Below, piece by piece: positions 16,602-25,176 of a DNA stretch of 64,000 nucleotides (positions are counted from its first letter, which is position 1; each line of letters begins with the position of its first letter). Source of the DNA: Zongyangia hominis (lineage in GTDB: Bacteria > Bacillota > Clostridia > Oscillospirales > Ruminococcaceae); NCBI RefSeq assembly GCF_014385095.1, contig NZ_JACRTC010000002.1, forward strand, positions 310,001-374,000, in the 5' to 3' direction. The position numbers and the translations under genes were made by a program. The notes beneath the pieces were generated by a model. It had not been told where the DNA came from. It saw only the letters and a list, made by a program, of their open reading frames with translations, and searched no databases.

Positions 16602-17693
16602 CTAAAAAGTGTAGACCACCGGGTCGATGCTATTCTGGGCCAGTAGGAAGCGCACGCCGGAAAACCGGGTCTGCAACAGGCCCCGCAGCCGGGGCATCAC
16701 CACGTTTTCGGTGGCGAAGTGGCCCGCGTCGATGAGGAGAATCCCCATCCGGTCGGCCTCCAGCCAGACGTCGTGCTTGATGTCCCCCGTGATGAGGGCG
16801 TCGGCCCTGGCCGCCTTGGCCGCTCCCAACAGGGAGCCGCCCGCGCCGCCGCAGACCGCCACCCGCTTGATGCGCTTGTCAATGCGGTTGGAGCGGATGA
16901 GCGGGGTGTCCAGCGCCTCCTTGACATGCAGGGAGAATTCCTCCGCCCCCATGCTCTCGTAGAGGCTGCCCACCCGGCCCAGTCCATAGGGACGGCGGAC
17001 CCCCTGGTTCTCAAAAATATCGTAGGCAGGGGTCTCGTAGGGGTGGGCCGCCTGCATGGCCGAAACCACGCTGGAAAGCTCCCCCTCCCCCACAATCATT
17101 TCGATTTTTATTTCCTCCACCCGGGTGAGTTCCCCCGCCCTGCCGATGTAGGGAGATGCTTTGGCGGAGGGCTGGAAACATCCCTCCCCGCGGCTGAGGA
17201 AGGCGCAGTCGGTATATTCCCCCAGGCTTCCGGCCCCGGCCCTAGCCATAGCCGCGCGCACCTGCTCGCCCTGCCCGGCCGGCACAAAGACCGCAATCTT
17301 GTAAAATGTTTCCCGGCCGGTTTCCTCGAGGAGCTCCAAGTCCTCTAAGCCGATCACCTTGGCGAGACAGTCGTTGACCCCCAGTTCCGCCACGTCCAGA
17401 TTGGTGTGGGCGCAGATGACGCTCATCCCTTCCCGCACCAGACGGTAGCTGAGGTCCCCCGCGAGGACCCTTTTCTGCGGATGGAAGATGACCGGATGGT
17501 GGGAGATGAGGAGCTTTGCCCCGCATGCCGCCGCCTCGTCGACAACCGCGTCGGTGATGTCCAGTGCCATCATCGCCTTTTCCGCCACCGCCTCCCCGTC
17601 CCCGATGAGAAGTCCGGAATTGTCCCAGCTCTCCTGCCGGTCAAAGGGGGCCAACTGATCGATATACCGGTAGATGTCCCGTACCTTTGTCAT
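16602..17693 (-). CDS. Nif3-like dinuclear metal center protein
   Basis: 363 residues with the PII-like inserted domain (about 130-235, containing KIAVFVPAGQGEQVRAAM and AHPYETPAYDI), typical of the long Nif3/DUF34 form. Metal ligands are visible in LLISHHPVIFHP, AHTNLD and near the end in DAGHFATE. The family has been linked to GTP cyclohydrolase-like fold proteins and tRNA or metal homeostasis, but its biochemical role is unsettled. Its ATG overlaps the trmK stop by four bases, which is the common trmK-nif3 pairing of Firmicutes. Confidence 0.92.
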   Translation of the reverse strand: MTKVRDIYRYIDQLAPFDRQESWDNSGLLIGDGEAVAEKAMMALDITDAVVDEAAACGAKLLISHHPVIFHPQKRVLAGDLSYRLVREGMSVICAHTNLDVAELGVNDCLAKVIGLEDLELLEETGRETFYKIAVFVPAGQGEQVRAAMARAGAGSLGEYTDCAFLSRGEGCFQPSAKASPYIGRAGELTRVEEIKIEMIVGEGELSSVVSAMQAAHPYETPAYDIFENQGVRRPYGLGRVGSLYESMGAEEFSLHVKEALDTPLIRSNRIDKRIKRVAVCGGAGGSLLGAAKAARADALITGDIKHDVWLEADRMGILLIDAGHFATENVVMPRLRGLLQTRFSGVRFLLAQNSIDPVVYTF

Positions 17694-18403
17694 GTCTTTC
17701 TTCCCCCGCTTTCGATCATTTCTTGGATTTTGTCCGCTATTTCGTTATATTCATTTGATTTATTACTATATGTATTACTTTTTTGCAGATTTTCCGCGAT
17801 CTTCCGCACAATTTGCGCTTGATGGCGAAGATAGTCCCAGGAATCGGGCGCGCCGTCCAGCGGGAGGGCCCCGGTGCGGGCGTAGACTTCATCCGGGGAA
17901 AAACGCTCCCCTGTAAAGGTAACTGCCATGACAGTGTAGACAAAGCGGCCCTCCCTGACGCCCTGTTCCCGCAGGATGGAAAATCCGTGCTCACATAAAG
18001 CCCGGCGTAGGTCTTGGGCCTTCGACATGGGGGAAAGGACCAGATGCTTGTCCCCCGACCTGAGCCAGGGCGTCTCCAATACAATGCGGGCGATGAGGTC
18101 CCCGCCCATGCCGGCGATGACGATGTCGTCAGCCTCCCCGGGGGAAACGCCCTCCAGCCCGTCGGTGAGACGAAAGTCCATCTTCTCGGTCAGGTCATAG
18201 AGACGGGCGGTCTCCTTGGCGCGCCATAGGGGGCCCTCATGGATGTCGCAGCACAGCGCTCGGGGGCACTTCCCCGACCCCACCAGGGCAGCGGAGAGGT
18301 AGCCATGGTCGCAGCCGATATCCGCCACCACTCCGCCCGGGCGCACGAACTCCCAAAGTAGGGAGAGCCGGGCGTCTAGCTTGGGGGTTTTCTGTTCCGG
18401 CAC
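17690..18403 (-). CDS. trmK: tRNA (adenine(22)-N1)-methyltransferase
   Basis: 237 residues. Rossmann-fold SAM methyltransferase modifying A22 in the tRNA D-loop region. SAM motif VADIGCDHGYLSAALV, then CDIHEGPL and the family-specific IAGMGGDLI and LSPMSKAQDLRR are present; the C-terminus is a coiled coil. Start is GTG at 18403 with GGAGGAG eight bases upstream. It overlaps the Nif3-like gene by four bases and follows the DUF1858 gene by three. Confidence 0.93.
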   Translation of the reverse strand: MPEQKTPKLDARLSLLWEFVRPGGVVADIGCDHGYLSAALVGSGKCPRALCCDIHEGPLWRAKETARLYDLTEKMDFRLTDGLEGVSPGEADDIVIAGMGGDLIARIVLETPWLRSGDKHLVLSPMSKAQDLRRALCEHGFSILREQGVREGRFVYTVMAVTFTGERFSPDEVYARTGALPLDGAPDSWDYLRHQAQIVRKIAENLQKSNTYSNKSNEYNEIADKIQEMIESGGRKT

Positions 18404-18406
18404 CGC

Positions 18407-18613
18407 TTACTCCTCCAAAAAGGCGTTGATGCGTTCCACCATGGCGTCGGCGTCCACGCCGTGGACCATGCAGGCTTCCTCCAGGCTCTCGGCCCGGGAG
18501 GCGGGACAGCCTAAGCAGTGCATGCCCATCTCCATGAGAAACTGGGCGGTTTCGGGCTCCATGCGCAGCAGATCGCCGATGAGGGTTTCCTTACTCACTT
18601 TTCTTTCCATCAT
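18407..18613 (-). CDS. DUF1858 domain protein
   Basis: 68 residues from ATG 18613 (an ATG-ATG pair; GGAAAGAGAG upstream). The whole protein is one DUF1858 unit: KETLIGDLLRMEPETAQFLMEMGMHCLGCPAS, with the characteristic MHCLGC cysteine pair, then EEACMVHGVDADAMVERINAFL. Members are often linked to hybrid-cluster or metal-sulfur proteins; function is unknown. It is the first gene of the trmK-Nif3-rqcH run. Confidence 0.85.
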   Translation of the reverse strand: MMERKVSKETLIGDLLRMEPETAQFLMEMGMHCLGCPASRAESLEEACMVHGVDADAMVERINAFLEE

Positions 18614-18771
18614 TTGCACTCTCTTTCCTTGCAGTTTGGGCGGCGGTGGGCCGCTGTCTTGCTCTTTATTATAATATGGGGCTTCCTCGATTGCAACATG
18701 CGCTTTCCGGCAGAAAAAGCCCCGTCCCGGCATGACCGCTTTGCTCTTTGGAGCCTATAACGGCCCGGCGC

Positions 18772-18810
18772 AAAAGAAAAGGGATGCCTTGGCTAACGCC
18801 AAAGCATCCC
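18772..18810 (-). terminator. Terminator of the zinc-ribbon gene
   Basis: On the minus strand GGGATGCTTTGGC, a short loop, the complement, then TTTTCTTTT. Confidence 0.88.
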
Positions 18811-18848
18811 GGTTGGGCATTTTATTTGAATACATTCAAAACAAATGC

Positions 18849-19133
18849 TTACAGCTGCTGCTCCTCTTTCATCTTCGCAAAGCACTCGCTGCAATAAACA
18901 GGTCTGTCTTCACGGGGTCTAAAGGGAACTCTCGCTTCTTGGCCACAAGCTGCACAGGTAGCTGTGAACATCTCTCTCTCGGGTTTGGAAGCGTTTTTGC
19001 GTGCATCGCGGCAAGCTTTGCATCTCTGGGGCTCGTTGACGAAGCCTCTGGAAGCATAGAACTCCTGCTCACCTGCTGTGAATACAAACTCTGCGCCACA
19101 CTCTTTGCATGTTAATGTTTTGTCTGCGTACAT
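18849..19133 (-). CDS. Zinc-ribbon protein with two CxxC pairs
   Basis: 94 residues from ATG 19133; GAGGT stands eight bases upstream. Cysteine pairs are LTCKECGAEF, CKACRD, TCAACGQE and YCSEC, giving two zinc ribbons around a central EQEFYASRGFVNEPQRC motif found in the zinc-ribbon proteins of Firmicutes annotated as CxxC-x17-CxxC type. Function is unknown; nucleic-acid or redox-linked roles are guesses. A degenerate tRNA lies 34 bases upstream of its start on the same strand and may share its transcript. Confidence 0.8.
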   Translation of the reverse strand: MYADKTLTCKECGAEFVFTAGEQEFYASRGFVNEPQRCKACRDARKNASKPEREMFTATCAACGQEARVPFRPREDRPVYCSECFAKMKEEQQL

Positions 19134-19166
19134 GTTTTTTACCTCGCTTATTTGGATAATAAAATT

Positions 19167-19232
19167 TGCCCGGGACGGATTTGAACCGACACCTTTGCTC
19201 TTACAACGCTCTACCTTTGAGCTACAAGGGCA
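19167..19232 (-). pseudogene. Degenerate tRNA (anticodon arm truncated)
   Basis: On the minus strand 66 bases read as a tRNA: TGCCC/GGGCA acceptor, a perfect D arm GCTC-AAAGGTA-GAGC and a T arm with TTCAAAT loop. Only 17 bases lie between D and T arms, where 22 are needed for position 26, an anticodon arm and a variable loop. TTGTAA resembles a Thr(TGT) loop lacking the 5' half of its stem. Two acceptor pairs and one T-stem pair are mismatched and no CCA is encoded. Most likely a decayed tRNA. Confidence 0.6.
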
Positions 19233-19280
19233 TGTATTTGACCTAAGCTGTAACGCCCAGATACACACGGTTTGCGGCGC

Positions 19281-19913
19281 TTATGACGCCGATCTTAGCT
19301 TTCGTCTTACTCGTTGCAGGGCGTTATCAACTGCTTTCGGTGTGGATTCCAACCGCTGGGAAATTTCCTCATAGGTAAAACCGCCGATGTAAAGCATGAG
19401 AGCTTCCCGCTCAAACACAGACAAAAGGTTCTCAAATTGTTTCTTTTTTTCCTCTATGGCCTCCCGCTCGATGACGATGTGCTCGGGATCGAGCTGTTGG
19501 GGGTTCATCAGGCTCCACTGTGTCTCCACAGCGTCGTCGCCTTTGTCAATGGAAATGTAGTTTTGGAAAGGCTTTTGCTTGAGGCTCTGCTGGGACTGGG
19601 CCACCGAAGCGATCCGCCGGTTCATACAGAGGTTGGCAAAAGTCTTAAAAGAACTTTCCCTGTCCTCCCGATAGGAACGTACCGCGCCGATCAGTCCAAT
19701 CATGGCCTCTTGGAAGATATCGTCCTCCTCCATACCGGCGATCCGGCTGCCTCTGGCCTTCATTTTGGCCACCGGGATGTACCGGTCGAAAAGGACACCC
19801 ATGGCGTTTGGGTTCTGATTTCGGATTTCCCGGATCAGCCATTCGTCACAGTGTGTTTCGTCCAAAGGCGATGCACTTTTTCCCATCATAGTCAGACGCA
19901 TAATCCTTCTCAT
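19281..19913 (-). CDS. Sigma-70 family factor, SigH-like
   Basis: 210 residues. Region 2 (EDDIFQEAMIGLIGAVRSYREDRESSFKTFANLCMNRRI) and region 4 (LSVFEREALMLYIGGFTYEEISQRLESTPKAVDNALQRVRRKL) follow SigH of Bacillus and clostridia closely. SigH starts sporulation and post-exponential genes there. The first ATG at 19913 is kept, but starts at the MRL or MMGK methionines are equally possible because no ribosome site decides. It stands alone, with the degenerate tRNA downstream. Whether it is the orthologue of sigH or a paralogue cannot be settled here. Confidence 0.85.
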   Translation of the reverse strand: MRRIMRLTMMGKSASPLDETHCDEWLIREIRNQNPNAMGVLFDRYIPVAKMKARGSRIAGMEEDDIFQEAMIGLIGAVRSYREDRESSFKTFANLCMNRRIASVAQSQQSLKQKPFQNYISIDKGDDAVETQWSLMNPQQLDPEHIVIEREAIEEKKKQFENLLSVFEREALMLYIGGFTYEEISQRLESTPKAVDNALQRVRRKLRSAS

Positions 19914-20052
19914 AAACCCTGTTTTCCCTGTGGGAATCAGGTTTATGTATCAATTTCGCTACGTTGTTCATTGTAACCGATAAATCGGAATCTGTCAATT
20001 CATTTTTGTAATTTCCAGACAAATCTCTTTCTTCTGACAGCAACTCCCATGA

Positions 20053-21405
20053 TTAACGGGTCAGGTTGTTAATCCACCGGCCGCTTTTCACACGGAAAAT
20101 GCCGATAAAGAATTTGATGAACTCGTCGGATTTAAGGCACAGGAACACGACCACCACCGGCAGTTTGAGCCAAAGTCCCGCCACGGCGCCCAGCGGTACG
20201 CCCACAAACCATAGGAAGATCACGTCGATGAGCAGGACGAACCGAGTGTCCCCGCCGCCCCGCAGCACACCGATCAAATTGGTGTAGGTCAGCGCCTGGA
20301 AGGCCACGAGCACGGCGGAGGCGATCATGAGTTCATTTGTCATGGCGCGGGTGGTAGCGGAGATGTTATAGAATCCGACAATGGGGTCCTTGATGAGCAT
20401 GACGATGGCGAAGGACAGCGCCCCCACCCCCACCGCAATCATCTGGAGGGTTCGGGCGCTTTGGCGGGCCCGTTCATATTGGGAGGCACCCACCGCCTTG
20501 CCGATGACCACCGCCGTGGCGCTGCCCAGACCGATGATGAGCACCATGGCCAGCTGCTGCACCACCCCAGAAATGGAGCTTGCCGCCACGGCGTCCTGCC
20601 CCATCCGCCCCAGGATCATGGAGTGGACGGAAGTCCCCACCGACCACATGGCTTCGTTGAGGACGACGGGGGTGCTGTTGAGGGCAAAGTCCTTGGCCAG
20701 GACCTTGTCCTTGACAAGCAGATTCCGTGGGCGGAACTGGATGCGCTTGTCCACAAAGAACAGGTAGACACAAAGCACGCAAAACTCAAAGATGCGGGCG
20801 GTCAGGGTGGCGATGGCCGCCCCTCGGATGCCCAGGGCCGGGAAACCGAACTTGCCGAAGATCAGGACGTAGTTAAAGAACACATTGACAAAAAAGGAAC
20901 TGGAATAGATGATGACCGAAATTTTGACGATCTCCACGCTGCGGAAGACACAAATCATGGTGTTGGTAAAGCCGAAGAACAGGTAGGTGAAGGAAGTGAT
21001 CTTCAAATACTGCACCCCGGCGGCGATGACGTCGGCTTCGTTGGTGTAAATGCGCATGGCCGTCTCCGGGAAGAAATAGAGCAGCACAAAGAGCAGCAGG
21101 GAGAGGACGATGGTCACGTCTAGCGCGATGCCGATGATGCGGCGGATGGGCTCCTTGTCCCCCTTGCCCCAATACTGGGAGGTGAGGACCGAGCAGCCGC
21201 TGGCGATGCCGAAGGTGATGATGGTGAAGATGAAGAAGGGCTGGTTAGCCAAGGACGCCGCCGAAAGCTGGGTTTCCCCCAGGGCGCCGAGCATGATAGT
21301 ATCCATCATGTTGATCCCGTAGGAAATGAGGTTTTGCAGGGCGATGGGAATGGCGATGGACAAGATGACTTTATAAAAGCCCTTCTCCTTGATAAGCATC
21401 GACAT
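20053..21405 (-). CDS. MATE family multidrug/cation efflux protein
   Basis: 450 residues from ATG 21405, which has AAGGAGG nine bases upstream. Twelve hydrophobic segments arranged as two similar halves of six, with MATE landmarks: PIALQNLISYGINMMDTIMLGALGE at the start and the GGGDTRFV loop late in the second half. It would exchange Na+ or H+ for organic cations across the membrane. It is a single gene; a bidirectional terminator lies just upstream. Confidence 0.92.
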   Translation of the reverse strand: MSMLIKEKGFYKVILSIAIPIALQNLISYGINMMDTIMLGALGETQLSAASLANQPFFIFTIITFGIASGCSVLTSQYWGKGDKEPIRRIIGIALDVTIVLSLLLFVLLYFFPETAMRIYTNEADVIAAGVQYLKITSFTYLFFGFTNTMICVFRSVEIVKISVIIYSSSFFVNVFFNYVLIFGKFGFPALGIRGAAIATLTARIFEFCVLCVYLFFVDKRIQFRPRNLLVKDKVLAKDFALNSTPVVLNEAMWSVGTSVHSMILGRMGQDAVAASSISGVVQQLAMVLIIGLGSATAVVIGKAVGASQYERARQSARTLQMIAVGVGALSFAIVMLIKDPIVGFYNISATTRAMTNELMIASAVLVAFQALTYTNLIGVLRGGGDTRFVLLIDVIFLWFVGVPLGAVAGLWLKLPVVVVFLCLKSDEFIKFFIGIFRVKSGRWINNLTR

Positions 21406-21457
21406 AAAGCGTCCTCCTTCTCTCTTTTTTATTGCCGCCGCATTGGTCTGAGCGCAC

Positions 21458-21488
21458 AAAAAAAACAGCCGCGGAGCGGTTGTTTTTT
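21458..21488. terminator. Bidirectional terminator between dinB region and MATE gene
   Basis: AAAAAAACAGCCGC, GGA, GCGGTTGTTTTTT. It can end dinB transcripts on the minus strand. Confidence 0.85.
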
Positions 21489-21803
21489 CCGAGGGTTTCT
21501 CAGATCATTTGACAAGACCCATTATAGCAAGATCCTCGTCTTTTTTCCAGCCCCATTTTTCTTTTTCCCCAAATTTCTCCCAAATGGCGCCGGGAAAGAA
21601 ACAGCGGACAGCCGCCATGGGCGGCAGAGGGACGCCTGCTTTCCCTCCGCGAGACGGGGATTGGCGGGCCCGGGCAGACAGAAGGCGACCGCCTATGGCC
21701 CCGCCGTACCCGCCGTCCCTCCCTCGGAAGCCTGCCGGCGGACACAGCTCCATCGCGGGGCGGCAGGCACGGCGGGGCCTAGTATCAGCCGCGGGGCTCC
21801 GTC
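21489..21803. other. GC-rich intergenic stretch downstream of dinB
   Basis: 315 bases with no supported gene. It contains a perfect 11-bp inverted repeat GGCCCCGCCGT (21697-21707) and its complement (21769-21779), about 60 bases apart. No RNA gene is recognised. Confidence 0.5.
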
Positions 21804-23039
21804 TCACCGGTAGCAGCCGGGCAGGGTGCGCACCTTGCGGTCGTAGTCGGCGATTTTGGTCTTCCCTAAAAGGGAGGCCCGGAGGACCGCCCTCTTGCCG
21901 TACTTCATCCGCACCCCGTCGATGCTCCCCTCCAGCTCTTCCATCCGCTGGAGGGCAAAGGGGTCCTGCCCCAGGCAGATCTGGCCGCAATGGATCTCGT
22001 CGACGAGACCATAGGCCCGCACGCCTACCGCCCGGATGTCTTTGTGCCAGCCGTAGTTTTCCTCGATGAGACGCACGGCCTTTTGGGCAAACGCGGTTAC
22101 CGAGCGCTCCGGCGTGAAGAAATGGCCGGTGTATTCCCATATTTGCAGAGCGCTGTCCTTGACCTGCGCCGCGATCATTCCCGCCTTGAAGCCATGCTCC
22201 CGCAGCTGGGCGCAGACCTCCTCGCTCAGGGCCAGCACCACCCGGCCCACCTCCTCCATATTGACGAGGTTCTCTGTGCAGGTGGTGCTGCGCCCGATGC
22301 TCTTGATCGGTGGCTCATACCCCAGCGGCGTCACCGGGCTTTGGTCTTCCCCTCTGGCATAGTGCCAGAGGGCTTCCCCGTTTTTGCCCAGCATCCGTTT
22401 AAGATACTGCCGGTCGGCCGCGGCGATGTCCCCGATGCGGACAATGCCCGCATCGTTTAAACGTTTGTTCGTTCTTCTTCCCACTCCCAGCAGGTCGCCG
22501 GCCGGAAGGCCCCAGACGATCTCACGGAAGTTTTCTCTACTGATCACACTGACAGCGTCCGGCTTTTTCAGATCGCTGCCCAGCTTGGCGAACATTTTGT
22601 TGAAGCTCACCCCCACCGAAATGCACAGCCCCGTCTCCTCCTTGACCTGCTCCTTGATCTGGTAGGCGATAGCCTCGCCGTCCCCGAAGAGCCGCCGGCT
22701 CCCCGTCACGTCCAACCAGCACTCGTCAATACCGAAGGGTTCCACCAGATCGGTGTACCGGCCATAAATTCCCTGTACGATCTTGGAATAGCGCAGGTAT
22801 TCCCCCGCATGGGGCGTCACCACCCGCAGCTGGGGACATTTCCTCCGGGCCTGCCAAACCGGTTCCCCGGTGCGGATGTCACAGCACTTGGCCAGCTCGT
22901 TTTTAGCCAGCACAATGCCGTGGCGCTCGTCCTCCCGGCCGCAGACCGCCATGGGCACCTGCCGCAGTGTTTCGTCCTGGATGCACTCCACCGAAGCGTA
23001 AAAATTGTTGAGATCACAATGGAGAATCACCCGGTCCAT
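21804..23039 (-). CDS. dinB: Y-family DNA polymerase IV
   Basis: 411 residues from ATG 23039 with GAAGGTGATGG upstream; the longer open frame beyond is non-coding leader. Translesion polymerase: palm motif CDLNNFYASVE, catalytic FGIDECWLDV (variant of YSIDEAFLD), finger/thumb region with the GVGRRTNKRLNDAG helix-hairpin-helix, and a C-terminal little-finger domain from about 240. No beta-clamp motif is obvious at the end. The promoter region carries an apparent LexA box between -35 and -10, so SOS control is likely. Confidence 0.93.
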   Translation of the reverse strand: MDRVILHCDLNNFYASVECIQDETLRQVPMAVCGREDERHGIVLAKNELAKCCDIRTGEPVWQARRKCPQLRVVTPHAGEYLRYSKIVQGIYGRYTDLVEPFGIDECWLDVTGSRRLFGDGEAIAYQIKEQVKEETGLCISVGVSFNKMFAKLGSDLKKPDAVSVISRENFREIVWGLPAGDLLGVGRRTNKRLNDAGIVRIGDIAAADRQYLKRMLGKNGEALWHYARGEDQSPVTPLGYEPPIKSIGRSTTCTENLVNMEEVGRVVLALSEEVCAQLREHGFKAGMIAAQVKDSALQIWEYTGHFFTPERSVTAFAQKAVRLIEENYGWHKDIRAVGVRAYGLVDEIHCGQICLGQDPFALQRMEELEGSIDGVRMKYGKRAVLRASLLGKTKIADYDRKVRTLPGCYR

Positions 23040-23150
23040 GCCATCACCTTCAAACATTTGTTCTCTTTTGGTCCTACCACGGGGAACGCGCCGGGATCTC
23101 CGCCCTCTTGCGCCCTCCTTTACCGCTTCCAAACCGATGTTACCTTTTAT

Positions 23151-23180
23151 AGTATATCCTAAAACATACGTTCTTGTAAA
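23151..23180 (-). promoter_or_regulatory. dinB promoter
   Basis: On the minus strand TTTACA, 18 bases, TATACT. The LexA-like box falls inside the spacer. The predicted leader is about 105 bases. Confidence 0.6.
23162..23173 (-). promoter_or_regulatory. LexA (SOS) box
   Basis: On the minus strand GAACGTATGTTT, matching the clostridial LexA pattern GAAC-N4-GTTT and lying between -35 and -10 of dinB. Confidence 0.65.
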
Positions 23181-23372
23181 GACCCTTTGTCTGGAAAAAA
23201 TGGAGGGTCCTGGCTTCGTCCCCATGGAGGGGGAAACCAGTGTCCCCTGGCTGTCAGCCCAGCGAAAAACGGTAGATCGGAAAGCCACGGCAATCTCACG
23301 CCGCAAAGGGCCGCCTCACACAGGAAGCCGTACGTAAAAAAGCAGCTCCTTTGACGGCTGCTTCTCTACTTC

Positions 23373-24326
23373 TTAAAAATAGCCGATAGCTTCCATGATC
23401 GTGCGGAGGAGGCCGGCATTTTCTTCGGGGGTGTAGGCATATAAGACCGTGTGGCCCACCCGCGCGAGAACCGTGTACTCCCCGTCGGATTTCAGCGTAT
23501 AGAGGGAGTAGTTGGCTGCCTGTTCTCTCCACTTCTTAGAATTGGCCGTGTCCTTGGTCCGGCGGATGAGGGCGTCGAACTGTTGGCTGGCCGACCGGGC
23601 ATTTGTATCGCTGCCAAAGGTAAAAAAATAAAGGCATAGGTCGCCGTATTCCGTTGCGATTGCCTTGTTCAGATTGGAGTCCGGCTGCCACCACTCCTGC
23701 GTTACGTCCAACGGCTGATAGCCCTGTGCGACGACGGCCTCCCAAACCTGATTGGCTGTCGCAGGCGTTTTGGGAGAGCCAAAAAGATGAAGCACAACAA
23801 AAAAGAGGAGGAACAGACTTCCCACCGCAACGGCAACCTTAAGCGCTCCCAGGGCGATGGTTTTCCCATCCGGCGCCTCCTCCTTGGGGGTGCTCTGTGT
23901 CTCGCCGGCCGACCGCTGAGTAGCGCCCGCTTTTTTGGCTTTGCGGCGGTATAGGATCCCCGCCACCACTTCGGCGGCGATGATGACCGGCATAATCACC
24001 GCGGCGGGACCCAGCGCCCTGTCAAGAAAGGGGACCGTATAGCTCATCAGCGCCAAATTGACACAGAGGAAGCTGGGTGCCATACAAATCGTGTAAATCC
24101 ATATAACCCTGCGAAACTTCTTGGGATTGGGGGACCTTTGCTCCATCCAGCGGAGAACCATGCGGTTGACGCCCCCGATGGCAATGACAATCTGGTCCTT
24201 ATATTCTTTCACTTCACATTTGGTAACGCCCGCGATTTGAAAGAGGAGATTGTAAATCCACAGGCAGCTGAGAAAGTTGAATACCGCCATGATGATGAAA
24301 TAAAGTAGCCATATACTGTCGTTCAT
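23373..24326 (-). CDS. Uncharacterised membrane protein
   Basis: 317 residues, not recognised. Four likely membrane segments (about 5-30, 72-97, 105-125, 158-183). A charged, low-complexity linker rich in T, E, K and P (about 128-157) joins the third and fourth. The C-terminal 130 residues form a soluble domain with NQVWEAVVAQGYQPLDVTQEWWQ and a region ending LARVGHTVLYAYTPEENAG, a layout reminiscent of small extracytoplasmic sensor or lipoprotein-like domains. It is a single gene between dinB and a flavodoxin. No start alternative is better; no strong ribosome site is seen. No function can be given. Confidence 0.7.
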   Translation of the reverse strand: MNDSIWLLYFIIMAVFNFLSCLWIYNLLFQIAGVTKCEVKEYKDQIVIAIGGVNRMVLRWMEQRSPNPKKFRRVIWIYTICMAPSFLCVNLALMSYTVPFLDRALGPAAVIMPVIIAAEVVAGILYRRKAKKAGATQRSAGETQSTPKEEAPDGKTIALGALKVAVAVGSLFLLFFVVLHLFGSPKTPATANQVWEAVVAQGYQPLDVTQEWWQPDSNLNKAIATEYGDLCLYFFTFGSDTNARSASQQFDALIRRTKDTANSKKWREQAANYSLYTLKSDGEYTVLARVGHTVLYAYTPEENAGLLRTIMEAIGYF

Positions 24327-24448
24327 CGCACTCTCCCCCTTTCCCCGTTTTCATATGATATAGGCACGCCAAAGGCTCTGGCGCGCGTTATGGCCCTCAG
24401 TAACCATACAGCCGGCCCTGTCCCGGGCGGATACCCCACCCGAAATGA

Positions 24449-24480
24449 TAAAAATAAGAACGGCAATACATTGCCGTTCT
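24449..24480 (-). terminator. Terminator of the flavodoxin gene
   Basis: Minus strand AGAACGGCAA, TGTA, TTGCCGTTCT followed by TATTTTTA. Confidence 0.85.
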
Positions 24481-24496
24481 CAATGACGGTCCTATC

Positions 24497-24886
24497 TTAA
24501 AGCGACTGCGGTGCGGAGATTTCTTTGCCCACTAAGTCCATGATTTTCACAAAGCCTTCCCGGTCCCTAAGCTGACCGCCCAAGGAAGTGGGGATTGCGA
24601 TGATCCGGCCGCGTCCCACCTCAAGCGCAAAGGTTTTAACAGCGGGCGGCAGATGGCCCGCCCACACGGGGAACACCACCACGGCACGCTCGTCACCGGC
24701 GGGGGATTGATAAACCGCGGGCAAGCCTTTGCCTCTTAACGCCATAGCGCCCGCCTTGAGATAGCCCCATAATCCCGACCAATTCTTGCCATCCGTAATG
24801 GGCAGAGCGACAGTTCCCTGCTGGGACGCAATCGCTTGGGCAATCTGCTTGCTGCGCCCGGTGCGCGTAAAATAATAAATGAACAT
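24497..24886 (-). CDS. Flavodoxin-like protein
   Basis: 129 residues, slightly short for a flavodoxin. The N-terminal YYFTRTGRSKQIAQAIA matches the FMN phosphate loop (T-x-T-G-x-[ST]). VVVFPVWAGHLPPAVKTFA and the IPTSLGGQLRD region correspond to the two isoalloxazine-flanking loops. It would carry electrons or bind FMN in the cytoplasm. AGGAGG stands eight bases before ATG. Single-gene unit with its own terminator. Partner enzymes cannot be told from the context. Confidence 0.85.
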   Translation of the reverse strand: MFIYYFTRTGRSKQIAQAIASQQGTVALPITDGKNWSGLWGYLKAGAMALRGKGLPAVYQSPAGDERAVVVFPVWAGHLPPAVKTFALEVGRGRIIAIPTSLGGQLRDREGFVKIMDLVGKEISAPQSL

Positions 24887-25079
24887 GATGTTTCCTCCTA
24901 GGTGAGGCGCTAACCGCTTCCCCGCGAAATTGGCGCGTTTTCTTGGCCATACCGGCCATTCGGCTTGTCTTTATTTTACCATGATTGTTTGCGCGGCACA
25001 AGATTGAAAAAGGAGGAAGCAATTCCTTTGCCCCATCGGGAGAGGGGCAGAGGACCCCCATTTCGCTCCAGGAAGGGAG

Positions 25080-25141
25080 CAATGCCCCCCTGATGCATAA
25101 CTCCCGCCGGGGGCGGAGGACATGGCATCAGGGGGGCATTG
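25080..25141. repeat. 17-bp perfect inverted repeat downstream of the DUF11 gene
   Basis: CAATGCCCCCCTGATGC (25080-25096) and its exact complement (25125-25141), with a 28-base loop that contains a smaller CCGCC/GGCGG stem. There is no T tract, so it is not a standard terminator, although it sits where one is expected for the minus-strand gene ending at 25177. Confidence 0.75.
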
Positions 25142-25176
25142 CGCTAGAATGTTTTGACAAAAAGGGGTGGTGCTAC

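Noticed and set aside
23040..23306. N-terminal extension of dinB
   Set aside because: The polymerase starts at MDRVILHCDLNNFYASVE; the extension covers the leader, -10, LexA box and -35.
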